Positions 57,644 to 64,000 of a stretch of 64,000 bases of DNA are shown one piece after another. The DNA lies in NCBI GenBank assembly GCA_963715815.1, contig OY970278.1, forward strand, positions 930,001 through 994,000. Direction: 5' to 3'. The notes below the pieces were generated by a model. The model searched no databases and had not been told where the DNA came from. It saw only the letters and a program-made list of their open reading frames with translations. The translations under genes were made by a program, and so were the position numbers. Position 1 is the stretch's first letter; each line of letters begins with the position of its first letter. This DNA is from JAFAMS01 sp963715815. GTDB lineage: Bacteria; Vulcanimicrobiota; Vulcanimicrobiia; Vulcanimicrobiales; Vulcanimicrobiaceae.

Positions 57644-59569
57644 TTACCGGAAGAGGGCGAGGACGGTTTCGGCGTTGGTGTTGGCTTGAGCGAGAACGCT
57701 CGACCCGATCTGACCGAGGATTTGCAGTTTCGTGTAGTCAGTCGTGGCTTGTGGGACGTCGAGGTCAGTGACATTCGATGCGGCGCTTGCGAGGTTGACC
57801 GAGGCCGTATTGTTATTGTCCATGTCAGTGTTGAGCTGCGTAACGATCGCGCCCAGCTGCGCGCTTTGAGAAAGTACTTGACCGATCGCGTAGTCGACCT
57901 GGCCGATTGCGTCTTCGGCGCTCAGCGTGGTCGAGAGATTCGTGTCTGAGAGCCGCAGCGATTGCGTGTTCACGGCCGCTAGGCCGAACTGCACTGCAGC
58001 TCCTTGATCTGCGCCCGACTGCACGGTCACCGGTGAATTCGTTTGGCTGCTGACGCCTTGCGTTTGCTGCAAGACTTTGATGTAGGAGGTGAGCCCGACA
58101 TCCGCAGCAGTGAAGTTGCCGGTCATGAACGTCGTACCGTCGAACAGCATGCCGCGCTGATTGGCGGAAATCAGGTAGGGAGACGTCACCGTCGTTTGAC
58201 TTGCGGTGTCGTAGTAGCTTTCTTGCACGCCGATCGTTCCGCTGTCGTTGACGACTTGCAGCTCGACTGTTCCGTCATTCGCGGGGACGACCGGGCCGGC
58301 GGCATTACCGAGCGCGGTCCAAACTGTGAAAAAACCGCCAAACGCGTTAGTGATTTGCGGAATGGAAATGTATTCGTCAGTTGGTGTCGTTCCGTCAACC
58401 GTACCGGTTCCGACGATCTCCGATCCGCTATTTCCCGGAAAGTCGCTCGTGCTCTCTTCGATCCACGCTTCCGAACCTTGCGGCGGCGGATCGGTCGACG
58501 CGCCAAACGGAATCGTCGCGACCTCGGGCGGCGTATCCGCAATGTAGTTCGCGTTGAAGCTGTAGACTTGAACACCGGCCGCGTGCGCGGTTCCGAAGTC
58601 GGCGAGAAAACTCGTCGGGCTCAAAACGGTCTGCACTTTAACGACGTCGTTCACGCCGCCCGGATCGATTTGCAGAACCTCGCCGGCGTAAAGCGGCACA
58701 CCCGTGTCGCCAACCGCGCTCGCAACGGTCATCACTTGCTCGCCGGCGCTGACGGCGTTCGTCGAGTTTCCCCAGACGTACGTGTGCATGACGGTCCCGG
58801 ACGCGACGGGTGCTGAGAACGTCGCCGTTATCGTGTTGTTTCCGCCGTCAACCGAGAGAACTTGCACTTGCGCGTTCCCAGCCGAGAGCATCTGGCCGGG
58901 CTCGAGATTTTCGGCGTCGCCGGGATTGACTTGCACGGTCTCGGGTTGACCAGTCCCAAGCGCATTGGAATCAAGTGGGACGTCGATTTGAGAATACTGC
59001 GTCGCCGGACCGTCGCCGACCGCCGCCATCGTCACGAGCTGACCGCTTCCCGCGATCGGCCCGGAAGCGTTCAGCGTCGAGTTGGATTCGATTGTCGCCG
59101 AAGCTTGTTGCGCGGCCTGAAAGCCCGAACGGCTGCCGTCGAGCAGCTGCGTACCGTTGAAGTTCGTATTCTCTGAGATGCGGTTTATTTCGAGCAGCAG
59201 CTGACTCGACTCGGTCTGAAGGCTAACGCGATCTTCATCGCTCGTGATGTCGCTCGATGCTTCGATCGCGAGTTGACGGATGCGCTCGAGGATGTCTTTG
59301 ATCGTCGTAAGCGCGCCATCGGCGACGGACGCCGCGTTGTTCGCGTCCTGAACGTTTCGCGAACCTTGATCGGTCCCACTGACCTGCGACTGTAGTCCGA
59401 CTGCGATCGAATCGCCCGAAGGGTCATCGGCGGCGGTATTGATACGCAAACCGCTCGAGAGCGCCGTCACCGCGCGCTTCAAGCTCGTCTGGTTGTCGGA
59501 CAGGTTGAGCGCGACACTATTTGCTAGAAGATTTGTCGCAATACTCAATCCACCGACGCCGGGCATCAA
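57644..59569 (-). CDS. fliC: Flagellin with a large variable central domain
   Basis: 641 residues. The conserved N-terminal D0/D1 part (ATNLLANSVALNLSDNQTSL, LSSGLRINTAADDPSGDSIA, NNAASVADGALTTIKDILER) and C-terminal part (AEDAIGQVDYAIGQVL, then ILGQIGSSVLAQANTNAETV) are intact. Between them lie about 380 residues of beta-rich, low-charge sequence (VTMAAVGDGPATQYSQIDV, AAGVQVYSFNANYIADTPPE), probably the surface-exposed domain. It is much longer than a minimal flagellin. The frame starts MMPG; a TTG at 59548 would remove seven residues. No other flagellar gene is in the window. A sigma-28-like box precedes it. Confidence 0.93.
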   Translation of the reverse strand: MMPGVGGLSIATNLLANSVALNLSDNQTSLKRAVTALSSGLRINTAADDPSGDSIAVGLQSQVSGTDQGSRNVQDANNAASVADGALTTIKDILERIRQLAIEASSDITSDEDRVSLQTESSQLLLEINRISENTNFNGTQLLDGSRSGFQAAQQASATIESNSTLNASGPIAGSGQLVTMAAVGDGPATQYSQIDVPLDSNALGTGQPETVQVNPGDAENLEPGQMLSAGNAQVQVLSVDGGNNTITATFSAPVASGTVMHTYVWGNSTNAVSAGEQVMTVASAVGDTGVPLYAGEVLQIDPGGVNDVVKVQTVLSPTSFLADFGTAHAAGVQVYSFNANYIADTPPEVATIPFGASTDPPPQGSEAWIEESTSDFPGNSGSEIVGTGTVDGTTPTDEYISIPQITNAFGGFFTVWTALGNAAGPVVPANDGTVELQVVNDSGTIGVQESYYDTASQTTVTSPYLISANQRGMLFDGTTFMTGNFTAADVGLTSYIKVLQQTQGVSSQTNSPVTVQSGADQGAAVQFGLAAVNTQSLRLSDTNLSTTLSAEDAIGQVDYAIGQVLSQSAQLGAIVTQLNTDMDNNNTASVNLASAASNVTDLDVPQATTDYTKLQILGQIGSSVLAQANTNAETVLALFR

Positions 59570-59574
59570 TTAAA

Positions 59575-59602
59575 GTATCGAATGCCCACACTACATGGTT
59601 TA
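59575..59602 (-). promoter_or_regulatory. Possible sigma-28-type promoter of the flagellin gene
   Basis: On the minus strand TAAA (59602-59599) is followed after 17 bases by TCGATAC (59581-59575), close to the TAAA and CCGATAT boxes of flagellar sigma factors, though the spacer is one or two bases long. Transcription would begin at or just before the first ATG, so the message might be leaderless, or start at the TTG at 59548. Confidence 0.4.
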
Positions 59603-59607
59603 GCTGC

Positions 59608-60285
59608 TTAGCGGCGGCGAACGAACGCTACGTTGGTATACGAGCGAGCGAGCACGAGGGCAAAATAACCGAGGACGATGGCGCGGAACGCCGCTGCGAT
59701 CAGGAATGCCGAGATGCCGAGCTGGATCGTGTACAGCGGAATCAATATCGTTCCAACCGCCCAATACAGCACGACGAAGCAGACGATGAGGCCGATCGCG
59801 GGAATATAGTTTTCACGAACGCGTTCGATGCTGGCATTGAGCGCCATAAAGCCTGGGACTCCGCCGATCGCCGCGGCCGGGATCGTGTAGATCAAGAAGA
59901 AGAACGCGATCACGAACAGCGCTTCGCCCAGGATCGGACTGATGAACGAGCCGATCTGCAGCGCGATGTAAACAATGAAATTCAAGCCGAGCGAGGCCAG
60001 GAAGATGTCGCCGGCCTTGCGGCGCCCCTGTTCCCAGCCTTCTTCAAACGATCCCTTACCGCTGCGCCAAACGTTGTCGGCGATGATCACCGAAATACCG
60101 AGCCCGAAGCAATTGAAGAGGAAGATCAAGAGCGCAAGGATGCTGCTCGTCAATCCGCCGAGGACGTCGCCGCTCGTCGGTCCGCCGCCGAACTCTTGCA
60201 CCAGCACGCCGAGCACGCCCGTGAAGAGCGGCGCAAGCAGCAGCGCCGGATTGCGCAGCAGCAGCGGGATCGCTTGGAGATACAC
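59608..60285 (-). CDS. Polytopic membrane protein of unknown function
   Basis: About 225 residues from a GTG at 60285, just past the mtnP stop; the longer frame to 60327 overlaps that gene. Six hydrophobic segments are visible, for example ILALLIFLFNCFGLGISVII, LGEALFVIAFFFLIYTIPAA and AIGLIVCFVVLYWAVGTILI, with an amphipathic stretch (RSGKGSFEEGWEQGRRKAGD) between. The pattern is like DUF4013/DUF975-type membrane proteins. It is two bases downstream of mtnP and so probably co-transcribed. No function assigned. Confidence 0.75.
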   Translation of the reverse strand: MYLQAIPLLLRNPALLLAPLFTGVLGVLVQEFGGGPTSGDVLGGLTSSILALLIFLFNCFGLGISVIIADNVWRSGKGSFEEGWEQGRRKAGDIFLASLGLNFIVYIALQIGSFISPILGEALFVIAFFFLIYTIPAAAIGGVPGFMALNASIERVRENYIPAIGLIVCFVVLYWAVGTILIPLYTIQLGISAFLIAAAFRAIVLGYFALVLARSYTNVAFVRRR

Positions 60286-60287
60286 GT

Positions 60288-61091
60288 TTAGAAGCGCGCG
60301 CCTGCGAGCGCCGAGCCGCACTGACACGAGTGCTGCTTCGGGGTCGCGGAGATGATGCCGAAGATCGCCTTCTTCACGCGCTCGTTATTGCTCGCGAACA
60401 CCTTCATGACTTCTTCGTGCGAGACCGGCTTGACACCGGGCAGGCCTTCGAGTCCCACGTCGTAATCGGTGATCAGCGAGATGTTGACGTAGCAGATCTC
60501 GAGCTCGCGTGCGAGATAGCACTCGGGATATTGCGTCATGTTGATGACTTCCCAACCATGGCTCGAGAACCACTTCGATTCGGCGCGCGTCGAGAAGCGC
60601 GGCCCTTGAATGACGACGACCGTCCCGTGATCGTGCGTCGTAATGCCGATCTTCTTGAGCTCGTCGATCGCAATCGTACGCAGCTGCGGACAGTACGGAT
60701 CCGCAAACGAAACATGCGTCGTAATCGGGCCGTCGTAAAACGTATCCTTGCGACCCGTAGTGCGATCGACGACTTGATCGCATACGACCATGTCGCCAGG
60801 CGCGACTTTCGCATCGAGCGAGCCGCACGCCGTCGGACCGATGATGCGCGTGACACCCAGTTCTTTCATCGCCCACAAATTCGCGCGGTAGTTGATCGCC
60901 TGCGGCGGAAAACGATGATCTTTTCCGTGCCGCGGCAGAAACGCGACTTTCTTTCCGGCGACTTCGCCGAGCGCCACTTTGTCGCTCGGAGCGCCGTACG
61001 GCGTCTCAACCCAGATCTCGCGCGCGTTCTCGATCAGCGAGTAAAAGCCGGATCCACCAAAAACGCCGATCTCGGCGCTGTCTTTAGCCAC
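60288..61091 (-). CDS. mtnP: S-methyl-5'-thioadenosine phosphorylase
   Basis: 267 residues. Phosphate-binding IGVFGGSGFYSLIE is at the N-terminus, then LPRHGKDHRFPPQAINYRAN, then IIGPTACGSLDAKVAPGDMV, and the substrate segment VVIQGPRFSTRAESKWF with NMTQYPECYLARELEICYV. The enzyme cleaves methylthioadenosine, a by-product of polyamine synthesis, to adenine and methylthioribose phosphate. A C-terminal C-Q-C motif (HSCQCGSAL) is typical of the hyperstable relatives and may form disulfides. It fits with the decarboxylase at 47023 in a polyamine economy. Confidence 0.95.
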   Translation of the reverse strand: MAKDSAEIGVFGGSGFYSLIENAREIWVETPYGAPSDKVALGEVAGKKVAFLPRHGKDHRFPPQAINYRANLWAMKELGVTRIIGPTACGSLDAKVAPGDMVVCDQVVDRTTGRKDTFYDGPITTHVSFADPYCPQLRTIAIDELKKIGITTHDHGTVVVIQGPRFSTRAESKWFSSHGWEVINMTQYPECYLARELEICYVNISLITDYDVGLEGLPGVKPVSHEEVMKVFASNNERVKKAIFGIISATPKQHSCQCGSALAGARF

Positions 61092-61119
61092 GTAGTCTCC
61101 CTGTCAGTTTTAAAAGGCG

Positions 61120-61222
61120 CTTCGCTCCAAGCTCCGCGCCCCCCATGCTTCGCATGGGGCCCCCAAACCTTCGGGCCCTTCAGTATTACGAAGGGGCTCG
61201 ATTCCCCCAGGGGGGCCCGTAA
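61120..61222. other. GC-rich hairpin cluster upstream of padR
   Basis: The gap between mtnP and padR holds several strong inverted repeats. The clearest is CCCCATGC (61141-61148), TTC, GCATGGGG (61152-61159). CTTCGGGCCC, ACGAAGGGG and CCCCCAGGGGGG follow. No coding frame is convincing. It may be a bidirectional terminator-like block or a mobile intergenic repeat; only one copy is seen here. Confidence 0.5.
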
Positions 61223-61260
61223 CAACTACGTCGGGTCTGCGAACAAGTTTCGACCTGGTC

Positions 61261-61289
61261 TTGACAGATCACGATATATCGCGATAGAG
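61261..61289 (+). promoter_or_regulatory. padR promoter with overlapping palindromic operator
   Basis: A TTGACA at 61261-61266 is 17 bases from ATAGAG at 61284-61289, a fair sigma-70 pair. In the spacer are two perfect overlapping palindromes, CGATATATCG (61272-61281) and TATCGCGATA (61277-61286). A/T-rich dyads of this kind are typical PadR binding sites, so the gene is probably autorepressed. Confidence 0.7.
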
Positions 61290-61344
61290 TGCCGATAGGC
61301 CAATTCTAGGCCATCACAAACCCCTTACAGGAGAGAGAACCGCC

Positions 61345-61917
61345 ATGTTTTCGATGTTTAACGATTTCGAAGGCGGACCACATATGCGACACCGACACCG
61401 GCATGGGCCACGGCACATGCACCAAGTTTTCAAAGAGATCGGAAGAGATCTCCACTCGTGGCTCGAGGGCGACCACCGTATGCGCCGGGGCGACATCAAA
61501 TTCGTCTTGCTCAGCACGCTCTTGAAGCGGCCGATGCACGGCTATGAAATGATGCAAGATCTCGAGGAACGGTACGAAGGACGTTATCGTCCGAGTCCCG
61601 GCTCGGTCTATCCGACCTTACAGATGTTAGAAGATGGTGGCTTCGTCACGAGTCAAGTCATCGACGGGAAACGCGTCTACGAGATCACGGATAGCGGGCG
61701 TAAAATGCTCGAAGAGCGCGGCGATCTCGACGAAAGCGAAGTCGACGAGAACGATCCACGCGCCGAATGGGGCGAGCTGCGCGAGGCCGTGCGCAAATTC
61801 ATGGCCGCAGTGCAACAAGGCTTGCGCCAGATCGACGACCGCAAGACGCGCGAGCGCATCAAAGAAGTCCTCGACGATGCGCGCAAAGAGATCTACTCGA
61901 TTTTACAAGACGACTAA
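61345..61917 (+). CDS. PadR-family transcriptional regulator
   Basis: 190 residues with an AGGAG ribosome site. A His-rich N-terminal tail (GGPHMRHRHRHGPRHMHQVF) precedes the winged helix: IKFVLLSTLLKRPMHGYEMM, then RPSPGSVYPTLQMLEDGGFV, then KRVYEITDSGRKMLEERG. The C-terminal helix pair (ELREAVRKFMAAVQQGLRQI, RERIKEVLDDARKEIYSIL) is the dimerisation part. PadR proteins release DNA when they bind small aromatic or hydrophobic compounds. The His-rich tail could bind a metal. The palindromic operator in its own promoter suggests autoregulation. Confidence 0.92.
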   Translation: MFSMFNDFEGGPHMRHRHRHGPRHMHQVFKEIGRDLHSWLEGDHRMRRGDIKFVLLSTLLKRPMHGYEMMQDLEERYEGRYRPSPGSVYPTLQMLEDGGFVTSQVIDGKRVYEITDSGRKMLEERGDLDESEVDENDPRAEWGELREAVRKFMAAVQQGLRQIDDRKTRERIKEVLDDARKEIYSILQDD

Positions 61918-61927
61918 CAAGCGGCGC

Positions 61928-62473
61928 TTAGCGTTTCAGCTCTTTGAAGAATAATCCAAAGGGTAAGCTAAGACCGGGAAATTCCGGCGGCGTGTAGGGC
62001 GCGTCGAGCGAAACGATCTCATGTGAACCATCGGGACGATACGCATCGACGCGCTCTCGCTTCGGATCGGCATGTAACACGAGGCTGACACCGGCAGCGA
62101 GATAAACGCGGCGCTTTTCATCGACATGTGCACGAACATCGTCCGGCGATAGCACCTCGACGGCGATATCCGGAGCAACCGGTGGAACCTCGAGATCCTC
62201 GCCCTCGAGATTTGCACTGCGCTCGTATGAAATAAAAGCGACGTCGGGGACGAGAGGCCGCCGCTCTTTGCCGGGAGGGGTGATCCGGAAACGCCACTCC
62301 GTTCCGACTTCGCCTTTTCCGTGAGCCCATGCGTGGAGTGACTTAGCGATCAGTAACTGCAAGATCGCGTGCTTGCGTCCCGGACTCACTTTCTGGATCG
62401 CTCGGCCGCCGATCCATTCCAGCTCGGGTTCCATTTCCGGCAACACGATCTCGCGGATTCCGTGGGTTCCCAC
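61928..62473 (-). CDS. Uma2-family (PD-(D/E)XK) endonuclease-like protein
   Basis: 181 residues with the Uma2 pattern: ELEWIGGRAIQKVSPGRKHA, then the first acidic site in PLVPDVAFISYERS, then PDIAVEVLSPDDVRAHVDEK with the E-x-L element, and the later YLAAGVSLVLHADPKRERVD. The domain is a stripped-down restriction-nuclease fold that spreads widely, often near mobile DNA, with unproven function. It converges on padR with ten bases between the stops. Confidence 0.9.
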   Translation of the reverse strand: MGTHGIREIVLPEMEPELEWIGGRAIQKVSPGRKHAILQLLIAKSLHAWAHGKGEVGTEWRFRITPPGKERRPLVPDVAFISYERSANLEGEDLEVPPVAPDIAVEVLSPDDVRAHVDEKRRVYLAAGVSLVLHADPKRERVDAYRPDGSHEIVSLDAPYTPPEFPGLSLPFGLFFKELKR

Positions 62474-62534
62474 TGTCGATATCCTTCCACACCCACCCTA
62501 TCACGCGGTTTTCACGCGTGACAAGTCGGCAGGA

Positions 62535-62834
62535 CTAGGTCGGGTTACTCCAGCTGTACGTCCGGCGCTTTGCACTCTTCATGAGCGGCTTGCGCGCCTC
62601 ATCAAACTTCTTGTAATGCGCGGTCTCGCGATGGTCGTTGAAACCGCCTTCATCGACGTAGATTTCGTAGAGCACGACGGTGTCGGTTGTATCGTGCGGC
62701 CGCAGCACGTCAAAGCGTAGGCACTTCGGCTCTTTGCGCGAGTTCTGCGCGTTCTCGAGCACGACGTTCATGAATTTGTCCATTGCGCCATCATTGAGGA
62801 TCAGCTCGACCTCGAGCACGTAGTGGTTCGCCAC
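62535..62834 (-). CDS. ABM-fold monooxygenase (LsrG/YgiN-like)
   Basis: 99 residues: VLEVELILNDGAMDKFMNVV, ENAQNSRKEPKCLRFDVLRP, VVLYEIYVDEGGFNDHRETA, HYKKFDEARKPLMKSAK. The H-x3-H/Y pattern (DHRETAHY) is characteristic of quinol monooxygenase and LsrG-like dimers. It starts 19 bases after the FAD monooxygenase stop on the same strand, so the two may be an operon for aromatic compound breakdown, which is inference. Confidence 0.88.
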   Translation of the reverse strand: MANHYVLEVELILNDGAMDKFMNVVLENAQNSRKEPKCLRFDVLRPHDTTDTVVLYEIYVDEGGFNDHRETAHYKKFDEARKPLMKSAKRRTYSWSNPT

Positions 62835-62853
62835 AATCCCAGCCTTTCTCGAA

Positions 62854-64000
62854 CTAGCTGGAAGTTTTGTGCAGTGTTTCCTTGTCGTATCCTGCTATGC
62901 GCTTGTACGAATCCGAGAGCGCGACCAATTCCTCGCGCGGGATCACGTCGTCAATGCGTTCGAAAGGACGATCGCCGGTGCGCAAGTAGACCTCGCGCAG
63001 AATCGCATCAGGCGGATTGACGCGGTTGGCGCGCACGACTTCAGACGTCATCGGCAGCCGGCGTGCTTCATAGGAACGCAGCGCCTTGATCGGATCGCCG
63101 CCGGCACCGAGCTCTTCGGCAAGCGCGCGAGCGTCCAAGATCGCTTGGCCTGCGCCGTTCGAGCCGCGCGGATACATCGGATGTGCGGCATCGCCGAGCA
63201 AGGTCGCGCGTCCAAAACTCCAGCGTTCGAGCGGTTCTTGATCGACCATCGGAAATTCGAGAATCGTCTCGGCATTACGGATTAGCTCGGGCGCATCGAG
63301 CCAGTCGAAGTTCCAATCCGAGAATGCGCCGATGAAGTCGTCGATGTTGCCGCGCCGGTTCCAATCACGCGCGATGTGTTGTGGCGTCTCGACTTCCGCG
63401 ACCCAGTTGACGAGTTGTCGTCCGGACGCGTCGATCGCATCTTGGATCGGATAGATCACCATCTTGCCCGTCGCAAGCCAGCCGGCACGAATCATCGTTG
63501 CGCCACCGAGAATCGGCGAATGTTTGGTCACGCCGCGCCACATGTTGTAGCCCGAATAGATCGGCGCGCCTTCCTTCGGATAAAACTGCTTGCGGATTTC
63601 CGAGTTGATGCCGTCGCATGCGATCGCGACACTGCCGCGTTTCTTCGATCCGTCATCGAAGCGTAAGCTGATGCTGCTGTCGTCTTGCTGCACGCCGATG
63701 CAGTGGTGACCGAAGAAGAGGTTCTCCGGCCCGACGCGCGCCAGAAATGCGCGCACCAGCACGTTTTGCAAGTCGGCGCGATGAATCGAGAGCTGAGGCC
63801 ATTCGTACCCGGCGGCTTGTCCGAGCGGCTCGTCGTAGATCAATTGGCCGAAGCGATTGAAGAACGCCGAACGATTCGGCGAGACGGCGAGTTTCTCGAG
63901 CTCTTCCTGGAGCCCAAGTTGCGCCAGAATCTTGGTTGCGTGCGGCAGAATGTTGATGCCGACGCCGACTTGTTGCAAGCGATTCGCCTGCTCGTAAATG
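62854..64000 (-). CDS. FAD-dependent monooxygenase (salicylate-hydroxylase type), N-terminus cut by the window edge
   Basis: At least 381 residues. The missing start would hold the first FAD motif; the visible part begins YEQANRLQQVGVGINILPHA. The NADPH-contact region (RADLQNVLVRAFLARVG), the DG motif (KRGSVAIACDGINSEIRKQF) and the second FAD motif GD (SFGRATLLGDAAHPMYPRGS, NGAGQAILDARALAEEL) are all present. The family hydroxylates aromatic rings with O2 and NAD(P)H. An ATG at 63978 exists, but it would omit the family's FAD-binding N-terminus. The ABM gene follows. Confidence 0.92.
   Translation of the reverse strand, partial: IYEQANRLQQVGVGINILPHATKILAQLGLQEELEKLAVSPNRSAFFNRFGQLIYDEPLGQAAGYEWPQLSIHRADLQNVLVRAFLARVGPENLFFGHHCIGVQQDDSSISLRFDDGSKKRGSVAIACDGINSEIRKQFYPKEGAPIYSGYNMWRGVTKHSPILGGATMIRAGWLATGKMVIYPIQDAIDASGRQLVNWVAEVETPQHIARDWNRRGNIDDFIGAFSDWNFDWLDAPELIRNAETILEFPMVDQEPLERWSFGRATLLGDAAHPMYPRGSNGAGQAILDARALAEELGAGGDPIKALRSYEARRLPMTSEVVRANRVNPPDAILREVYLRTGDRPFERIDDVIPREELVALSDSYKRIAGYDKETLHKTSS

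Noticed and set aside
58043..58816. 257-codon plus-strand frame within the flagellin gene
   Set aside because: Antisense shadow of the flagellin central domain with no recognisable motif.
1..64000. CRISPR arrays, rRNA and tRNA genes
   Set aside because: No regularly spaced direct repeats, no rRNA-like conserved blocks and no tRNA arm motifs were seen.

Overview
The window is GC-rich, densely packed bacterial chromosome. The gene set (MEP-pathway ispE, PdxS/PdxT vitamin B6 synthesis, a tmk-holB pair, a Ycf45/SpoIIIAA-like R3H ATPase, flagellin, PilZ, PadR and TetR regulators) and the style of the proteins suggest an uncultured or little-studied phylum, most likely Candidatus Eremiobacterota (WPS-2) or a relative. 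This placement is inference from impression, not from a marker-gene search. No rRNA, tRNA or CRISPR array was seen.

Layout. Positions 1-5.2 kb hold a partial CoA transferase, an SDR oxidoreductase, an alpha/beta hydrolase, DNA polymerase IV and a secreted TPR protein. Positions 5.3-17.2 kb form an accessory defence island, visibly more A/T-rich than its flanks from 5.3 to 15.1 kb. It contains a membrane Mrr-NTF2 protein, McrB-McrC, a small secreted protein, a complete three-gene ABC-3C system (nuclease-like effector, middle component, zinc-hook ABC ATPase), an unknown membrane protein, and a fusion of a catalytically dead LigD-type primase/polymerase domain, a winged helix and a PD-(D/E)XK nuclease. 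Positions 17.2-28.6 kb carry two secreted peptidases, a DEDD exonuclease, a frameshifted RecB/YprB/SF1-helicase protein, a TetR-controlled membrane-protein/monooxygenase pair and a threonine dehydratase with no ordinary start codon. Positions 28.6-41 kb carry dehydrogenases, a HEPN (DUF3644) protein, acetyltransferases, an AddAB-like helicase-nuclease pair, UbiX, an ornithine cyclodeaminase-family enzyme, a nucleotidyltransferase behind a HicAB module, and IspE. Positions 41-57 kb are mostly housekeeping: a glycoside hydrolase, PdxST, HNH nuclease, an Orn/Lys/Arg decarboxylase, a chromate transporter, a candidate structured RNA, the R3H ATPase, PilZ, Tmk and HolB. Positions 57-64 kb hold flagellin, methylthioadenosine phosphorylase, PadR, a Uma2 nuclease and a truncated FAD monooxygenase.

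Cross-cutting signals. (1) Three genes (nucleotidyltransferase, pdxT, chromate transporter) appear to start with CTG inside a CTGA stop/start overlap, alongside ATGA, GTGA and TTGA overlaps elsewhere. (2) A 28-bp palindromic repeat occurs four times, twice translated at a protein terminus. (3) Two otherwise intact genes carry single frameshifts. (4) Three small coiled-coil proteins of similar design sit near DNA-processing genes. (5) Palindromic operators lie inside the promoters next to the tetR and padR genes.
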